Source of the DNA: a virus
Strand: one strand, 5' to 3'
Length of the DNA: 22,953 nt
Virus record (IMG/VR): IMGVR_UViG_3300025425_001250
Location: 1-22,953 of that record
The translations under genes and the position numbers were made by a program. This document shows positions 19,390-22,953 of this stretch, piece by piece; the stretch's first letter is position 1, and each line of letters begins with the position of its first letter. Under the pieces are notes generated by a model. It saw only the letters and a program-made list of their open reading frames with translations. It was not told the DNA's origin and made no database searches.

Positions 19390-20295
19390 TGCGCAGAAAT
19401 TGACCTGCCTACCAAGCCGTTGAACGATCTCAATGACCCAGACGGCGAAATCTCGCTTTGTACCTTGTCAGCAATAAATTGGGGCAACATTCGCACACTA
19501 ACAGACTTTGAGCGTGTATGTCGTTTAGCAGTTCGTGGACTAGATGCACTGTTGAGCTATCAAAACTATCCTATCCTAGCTGCCCAACTTAGCACAGAAA
19601 AGCGTAGGCCTTTGGGTGTTGGCATTATCAATTTTGCCTACTGGATGGCCAAGAACGGACTCAGCTATCAAAACATTGACGCACAAGGGCTAGCACTGAT
19701 TGACGAATGGGCAGAAGCTTGGAGTTACTATTTGATCAAAGCCAGTGCTGATCTTGCTGTTGAGTTTGGTGCTTGCCCTGGAACACCCGAAACCAAGTAC
19801 GGCTTGGGCATCACACCTAATCAAACCTATGCATCAGCACTGGACGAACTAGTACCACATCAAGAACGCATGGACTGGCAAGGTCTGCGTGAACAGCTTA
19901 AGACAACTGGCATCCGCAACTCAACACTGATGGCACTGATGCCTAGTGAATGTCAAAGCTTGGCAAATGAAATGAGGCTAAAAGATGGAACAGTTGTAAC
20001 GCTCGCCGAAGTTATTCAAGATTACGGAAAAATTGATATTAACACTGTTCACGAAAAATTCATGATAGGTCAGAGATTTCCATTCCTTAAACCAGTTGAA
20101 TTGTCAGATAGTATAGCATATGAATGTTATTATAATGGCCCTCAATCTGTTACAGAAATTGAATTAGAAGACGGATCGGTATATAAATTTACTAATAATC
20201 ACAAACTTCTTGTATTACGAAATAACATAAAAGAATGGATCGAAGTTAAAGATTTATTAGAAGATGACGATATTGTTAGCGTTAATGATAAATAA
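19291..20295 (+). CDS. nrdA: IntC2 - NrdA fragment 3 (187 residues) - IntN3
   Basis: 334 residues. Residues 1-33 are IntC2 (MLKITRQNKREAVYDITVSD to ILVHN). Residues 34-220 are NrdA: CAEIDLPTKPL, in which the first Cys corresponds to the thiyl-radical Cys439 of E. coli; ISLCTLSAINWG (redox partner Cys462); RRPLGVGIINFAYW; ending STLMALMPSE. Residues 221-334 are IntN3, ending VSVNDK-stop. IntC2 has its own ribosome site (AAGGA). The stop region (GAT AAA TAA) is also the late promoter of endonuclease 3. This fragment holds most of the catalytic core and cannot act before two splicing reactions. Confidence 0.92.
   Translation: MLKITRQNKREAVYDITVSDNENFFANGILVHNCAEIDLPTKPLNDLNDPDGEISLCTLSAINWGNIRTLTDFERVCRLAVRGLDALLSYQNYPILAAQLSTEKRRPLGVGIINFAYWMAKNGLSYQNIDAQGLALIDEWAEAWSYYLIKASADLAVEFGACPGTPETKYGLGITPNQTYASALDELVPHQERMDWQGLREQLKTTGIRNSTLMALMPSECQSLANEMRLKDGTVVTLAEVIQDYGKIDINTVHEKFMIGQRFPFLKPVELSDSIAYECYYNGPQSVTEIELEDGSVYKFTNNHKLLVLRNNIKEWIEVKDLLEDDDIVSVNDK
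19951..20292 (+). other. Split intein 3, N-terminal part (114 residues)
   Basis: It starts with Cys (19951-19953) directly after MPSE. Block B is FTNNHKLLVL. Block A is unusual: CQSLANEMRLKDGTVVTLAE lacks the usual G-D-T after the Cys. Confidence 0.82.
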
Positions 20296-20316
20296 TTATA
20301 AGCATTAACGCTAACA
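20274..20316 (+). promoter_or_regulatory. Perfect hairpin enclosing the late promoter of endonuclease 3
   Basis: GTTAGCGTTAATG (20275-20287) pairs with CATTAACGCTAAC (20303-20315), 13 bp without mismatch, plus T20274-A20316. The 15-base loop holds most of GATAAATA (20287-20294) and the IntN3 stop codon. The ribosome site AGGAG (20316-20320) starts at the foot of the 3' arm. Confidence 0.85.
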
Positions 20317-20325
20317 GGAGATAAT

Positions 20326-21309
20326 ATGAAAGCAAACCCGTATGACTGGGAATATGTAATGAAGAGAGATGCTTGTTCTAAGGAACAAGCACTCGACACC
20401 ATTTCAAAACTAAAAGAAAAATCTGCATGGAACCGAGGAAAAAAGATTAAAAAGTCTAACCCATATGATCCGGAATATGTAATGAAAAGAGATGCTTGTT
20501 CCCAGGAACAAGCACTTGCTACTATTTCAAAGTTTAAAGCAGACAAAGCAACGTCACAGGCAAACTTTATTAAAAAATATGGAAACGAAGAAGGCACCCG
20601 GCGGTATAACAATTGGAAGAGTAAGTCCTTACAAAAAGGTTGGGATACTGTTAAGAAGAATGGAAGATCACAGTCACCTCGTTGTAAAGAATACTATATA
20701 AGGAAGGGACATACTCCCGAAGATGCTGTAACATGCGCAATAGAGTTCCAACATAAAAATAGTCCGATGCATATTCAGTATTATCTGGATAGGGGAAAGT
20801 CTTTTGATTATGCAAAAAGAAAAATTAGAGAAATACACGATCAAAAAATAGGTATTGATTCTTACAGACAATATTTAGAAAAGACAACGTTATTAAATGA
20901 AAACGAGATTAATCATAAGATAAAGGAAAATAGAGGTCACAACACAATTAATAACCTAGGAGAAAACGTTTTTAAAGAACGGCAATCAAAGATCAGAAAA
21001 ACATTAGAAGAAAATGGCATTTGGGTTCCATATTGTGACTTATCCAATTATAAAAAGTATCACAAAGAAGTATGGAAATATACTAATCAACATGACCTAA
21101 ATTTATTAGTGAATTATGAAAAAAGAGGCCGAGCAGGTATCAACAACGCCTATCATCTAGATCATAAATTCTCAATATCTCGAGGATTTATTGAAGGAAT
21201 TGATCCTGCGCTATTAGGAAGCTTGCAAAATTTAGAATTTATTCCCTGGGAAGATAACGTGTCAAAACAAGGAAAATGTTCAATTACAAAAGAGGAATTA
21301 TTAAAATGA
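20326..21309 (+). CDS. HNH-type homing endonuclease with N-terminal repeats, between the halves of intein 3
   Basis: 327 residues. The N-terminal half has four related helical repeats: NPYDWEYVMKRDACSKEQAL, NPYDPEYVMKRDACSQEQAL, SPRCKEYYIRKGHTPEDAV and SPMHIQYYLDRGKSFDYAK. They are probably DNA-reading modules. The C-terminal nuclease part is NAYHLDHKFSISRGF, IDPALLGSLQNLEFIPW and EDNVSKQGKCSI, an HNH/His-Me-finger form with H-x-D-H. This differs from the HNH type of endonucleases 2 and 4. The stop overlaps the IntC3 start (ATGA). It would cut intein-less nrdA near the PSE-TS codons and favour spread. Confidence 0.8.
   Translation: MKANPYDWEYVMKRDACSKEQALDTISKLKEKSAWNRGKKIKKSNPYDPEYVMKRDACSQEQALATISKFKADKATSQANFIKKYGNEEGTRRYNNWKSKSLQKGWDTVKKNGRSQSPRCKEYYIRKGHTPEDAVTCAIEFQHKNSPMHIQYYLDRGKSFDYAKRKIREIHDQKIGIDSYRQYLEKTTLLNENEINHKIKENRGHNTINNLGENVFKERQSKIRKTLEENGIWVPYCDLSNYKKYHKEVWKYTNQHDLNLLVNYEKRGRAGINNAYHLDHKFSISRGFIEGIDPALLGSLQNLEFIPWEDNVSKQGKCSITKEELLK
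20335..20415 (+). repeat. DNA-level repeat unit 1 in endonuclease 3
   Basis: 27 codons (NPYDWEYVMKRDACSKEQAL and seven more) match the unit at 20458-20538 in most bases, with identical runs such as GAATATGTAATGAA and AGAGATGCTTGTTC. This indicates a recent internal duplication. Confidence 0.8.
20458..20538 (+). repeat. DNA-level repeat unit 2 in endonuclease 3
   Basis: Second copy of the unit at 20335-20415. Two more distant copies are visible only at protein level. Confidence 0.8.
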
Positions 21310-21410
21310 AAATTAAACGTATTACAAGAGACGCAGGAACAGAACACACTTGGGATGTTTCAACTGACAACGAAACTTATACCTTGTCAAATGGATGCAT
21401 TAGTCATAAC
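21306..21410 (+). other. Split intein 3, C-terminal part (35 residues)
   Basis: Block F is TWDVSTDNETYTLSNG and block G is CISHN. The +1 residue is Thr (21411-21413), within the NrdA motif MPSE-TSAQ. Confidence 0.9.
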
Positions 21411-21851
21411 ACTAGTGCGCAAATTGCAAATGCTACCAACGGTATTGAACCACCGCGCAGTCTAATCTCAATCAAGCAGAGCAAGCATGGCGTACTCAAG
21501 CAGGTAGTGCCAGAGTTTAAAAAGCTCAAGAACAAATATGATCTACTGTGGGATCAGCGTAGCCCAGAAGGCTATTTAAAGATCATGGCAGTGTTGCAGA
21601 AATATATTGATCAAGGCATCAGTGTAAACACCAGCTACAATCCACAGTACTACGAAGACGAGAAGATTCCACTTAGTACAATGTTGCAGCATCTGTTGAT
21701 GTTCTACAAGCTAGGCGGAAAACAGCTTTATTATTTCCAAACAAACGATGGCCAAGGAGAGTTGGACACAGACAAAATGATATCTGATAACAGCGTACAG
21801 GAATTGCCCGCCGTCGAAGATGATCAAGATTGTGAATCTTGTCATATCTGA
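21306..21851 (+). CDS. nrdA: IntC3 - NrdA fragment 4 (C-terminal 146 residues)
   Basis: 181 residues from the ATG at 21306. This start makes an ATGA overlap with endonuclease 3 and has an AGAGGA site in front; an ATG at 21276 is less likely. Residues 1-35 are IntC3 (MKIKRITRDAGTEHTWDVST to CISHN). The extein begins TSAQIANATNGIEPPR, the phosphate-binding segment after PSE. It continues to KQLYYFQTND (the Tyr pair of the radical path) and ends DDQDCESCHI, the mobile CxxC redox tail. With the other fragments it completes a 768-residue NrdA (T4 and E. coli enzymes: about 750-760). Confidence 0.92.
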   Translation: MKIKRITRDAGTEHTWDVSTDNETYTLSNGCISHNTSAQIANATNGIEPPRSLISIKQSKHGVLKQVVPEFKKLKNKYDLLWDQRSPEGYLKIMAVLQKYIDQGISVNTSYNPQYYEDEKIPLSTMLQHLLMFYKLGGKQLYYFQTNDGQGELDTDKMISDNSVQELPAVEDDQDCESCHI

Positions 21852-21884
21852 GCAAGACTTGACGCTTGTGAAGTTTAACTTTTA

Positions 21885-21915
21885 GATAAATAATAGCAAG
21901 GAGACTTGCTATTAT
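21885..21915 (+). promoter_or_regulatory. Late promoter and hairpin with the ribosome site in its loop
   Basis: GATAAATA (21885-21892) is followed by TAATAGCAAG (21891-21900), a GAGA loop, and CTTGCTATTA (21905-21914). The site AGGAG (21899-21903) spans the loop and the ATG is in the 3' arm. A start at about 21898 would remove most of the 5' arm. Confidence 0.75.
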
Positions 21916-22552
21916 GAATTACCAAAGAATATACGATGCATTATGCAAACGAGGAAGAGAACGAGTGTTAAAGGAGTATACTGAAAAACATCATATTCTT
22001 CCTCGTTGTTTAGGAGGAAGTGATAGTAACGACAATCTTACTAAGTTAACAGCTAGAGAACATTATCTAGCACACTACTTATTAACTAAGATGTGTCCGA
22101 GAGATTATAAACTGTTACACGCATTTGCTAGTATGTCTAGAGTTAGTCCGAACCATCAAAGAACACATATGTCTAGACATTATGAAAAGATGACAGCGGC
22201 TAGGTCGTTAGCAATGAAGATAAACAACCCTGCCAACGGCGTCGCATGGAATAGCGGAACTGCTGGACAAGGACACAAAAGTCTGCGTAAGACAGATATC
22301 ACAGACTGGGAGAAAAAAGCTGCATCTGAAAGAATGAAAAAGAACAATCCAAACGCATCCGGTGATCAAAATAAGAAGACAACATATGTATATAGTGTTG
22401 ACGGCACAGAAAGTTTTGAATTTAATAGCCTTACAGAAGCAGAGAAATTTATAAGTAATCACACTGGCAAATTAATAAATCATACCTCGGTATGGAACAA
22501 TATGAAAAAAAATAGATCGTATAAGGGATACATTTGGACATATACCATCTAA
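21914..22552 (+). CDS. Freestanding HNH homing endonuclease between nrdA and nrdB
   Basis: 212 residues. The HNH core is EKHHILPRCLGGSDSNDNLT and REHYLAH (H26/H27, N41, H50, H54), the same type as endonuclease 2 (both start MNY-x-x-x-Y). The C-terminal 55 residues (VYSVDGTESFEFNSLTEAEK, then a helix and YKGYIWTY) look like a NUMOD1-type DNA-binding module. It is not flanked by intein parts: nrdA ends 60 bases before it with a normal CxxC tail. It therefore sits in an intergenic spot, as do T4 Seg and Mob enzymes. The start lies in a hairpin with a late promoter overlapping the 5' arm. Confidence 0.85.
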   Translation: MNYQRIYDALCKRGRERVLKEYTEKHHILPRCLGGSDSNDNLTKLTAREHYLAHYLLTKMCPRDYKLLHAFASMSRVSPNHQRTHMSRHYEKMTAARSLAMKINNPANGVAWNSGTAGQGHKSLRKTDITDWEKKAASERMKKNNPNASGDQNKKTTYVYSVDGTESFEFNSLTEAEKFISNHTGKLINHTSVWNNMKKNRSYKGYIWTYTI

Positions 22553-22556
22553 GTCG

Positions 22557-22585
22557 TTGACAACAATAGAAAAACATTATACAAT
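22557..22585 (+). promoter_or_regulatory. Sigma-70 early promoter of the nrdB unit
   Basis: TTGACA (22557-22562), a 17-base spacer, TACAAT (22580-22585), 11 of 12 consensus positions. The expected start is near 22592, directly before AAGGA and the ATG at 22603. Confidence 0.75.
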
Positions 22586-22602
22586 AAGAAAAAGGACATA
22601 TT

Positions 22603-22827
22603 ATGAGCGACACTGATTATGATCATCTAATAGATTTGTTATCTAATGACGTTGGGAGATTTACCAAGGATATTCTTGCATTTGAATTAATACAAGAATC
22701 CCTTCCTGAACTTGCAGCAAGCGGGCTAAATGAAATAATTTCAAAACACAGAACCATTCTAAAGGAAACCAAAAGTGACCTTAAAGGACTACTAAAGAAA
22801 AAATTAACGCAAGGAGCAACTGAATGA
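22603..22827 (+). CDS. Small helical protein upstream of nrdB, unknown function
   Basis: 74 residues, acidic at the N-terminus and basic at the C-terminus: MSDTDYDHLIDLLSNDVGRF, then LPELAASGLNEIISKH and LLKKKLTQGATE. No cysteine or membrane segment. It is translated from an AAAGGA site after an early promoter, and it is coupled to nrdB by ATGA (22824-22827). Its place suggests an early nucleotide-metabolism accessory, but nothing in the sequence shows this. Confidence 0.65.
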   Translation: MSDTDYDHLIDLLSNDVGRFTKDILAFELIQESLPELAASGLNEIISKHRTILKETKSDLKGLLKKKLTQGATE

Positions 22828-22953
22828 GTGTATTTGACACCACCAACACAGTAGACCACACTACAGTAAAGGCGTTCCTTGATCCAAGTGGTGGCCCAAC
22901 AATTCAGCGTTATGATACACTGAAGTACAAACAGTTTGATCAACTAACAGACA
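22824..22953 (+). CDS. nrdB: Ribonucleotide reductase small subunit, N-terminal part only
   Basis: 43 residues are visible before the window ends: MSVFDTTNTVDHTTVKAFLD, then GPTIQRYDTLKYKQFDQLTD. The segment I-x-R-Y-D-x-x-K-Y-x-x-F-x-x-L matches the start of class Ia NrdB (in E. coli and T4 followed by FFWRPEE). Position downstream of nrdA supports the call. The diiron ligands and radical Tyr lie outside the window. NrdB supplies the tyrosyl radical to NrdA. Here it is expressed from its own early promoter, separate from the broken nrdA. Confidence 0.8.
   Translation, partial: MSVFDTTNTVDHTTVKAFLDPSGGPTIQRYDTLKYKQFDQLTD

Noticed and set aside
15383-21851. Group I or II introns, instead of inteins, as the cause of the nrdA breaks
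   Set aside because: At every break the coding frame continues past the extein into intein block A with Cys1, and the next ORF encodes blocks F/G ending His-Asn exactly before the next extein residue. That is protein splicing. No intron core was needed or seen.
1-22953. tRNA genes, CRISPR arrays, integrase or attachment sites
   Set aside because: No cloverleaf-like sequence, regular spaced repeats or recombinase motifs were seen.

Overview
The window is most likely part of a T4-like myovirus (tailed phage). It has about 40% GC, tightly packed genes with ATGA or TAATG overlaps, and repeated T4-type late promoter boxes (xATAAATA, CTAAATA, GTTAAATA). It also has a head/tail gene block and a class Ia ribonucleotide reductase locus (nrdA, then nrdB) invaded by homing endonucleases. 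The host is probably an alphaproteobacterium. The phage carries an ALAS-type hemA (Shemin pathway) and small DUF1127 proteins, both typical of that class. This host call is inference. No tRNA, CRISPR or integrase was seen.

Layout. 1-3343 is on the minus strand: a small gene, a DUF454 membrane protein, 5-aminolevulinate synthase, a second DUF454 protein (all overlapping), then a large unknown protein that runs off the left edge. 3381-4265 is on the plus strand: small virion-type proteins and a YkgJ-like Cys-cluster protein. 4351-5051 is on the minus strand: a 97-residue protein with an early/late double promoter and two tiny DUF1127-type genes. 5212-8299 is on the plus strand: a membrane peptide, a short UDP-sugar dehydrogenase, a Pol-beta-type nucleotidyltransferase and a ligase-like protein. 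8407-12353 is on the plus strand: probable structural or internal head proteins, many with N-termini resembling T4 capsid-targeting/prohead-protease sites, plus a candidate -1 frameshift. 12390-13268 holds a PD-(D/E)XK nuclease and a tandem partial copy of its end. 13297-15335 holds a beta-helix tail protein and a small companion.

The main system lies at 15383-21851. Here nrdA is broken into four ORFs by three consecutive split inteins. Every break has the same layout: extein-IntN, stop, late promoter, freestanding homing endonuclease gene, then an overlapping start for IntC-extein. Splicing in the correct order would give a complete NrdA of 768 residues. The three inteins differ in split position (24+133, 105+33 and 114+35 residues). 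The three endonucleases are a GIY-YIG, an HNH and a second, unrelated HNH-type enzyme. A fourth (HNH) endonuclease sits between nrdA and nrdB. Ahead of endonucleases 2 and 3, perfect inverted repeats hold the late promoter in the loop. Ahead of endonuclease 4 the ribosome-binding site itself is in a hairpin loop. This suggests translation is shut on long read-through transcripts and open on late transcripts, as known for the T4 td-intron endonuclease.

All functions are from reading the sequence; no database search was possible.
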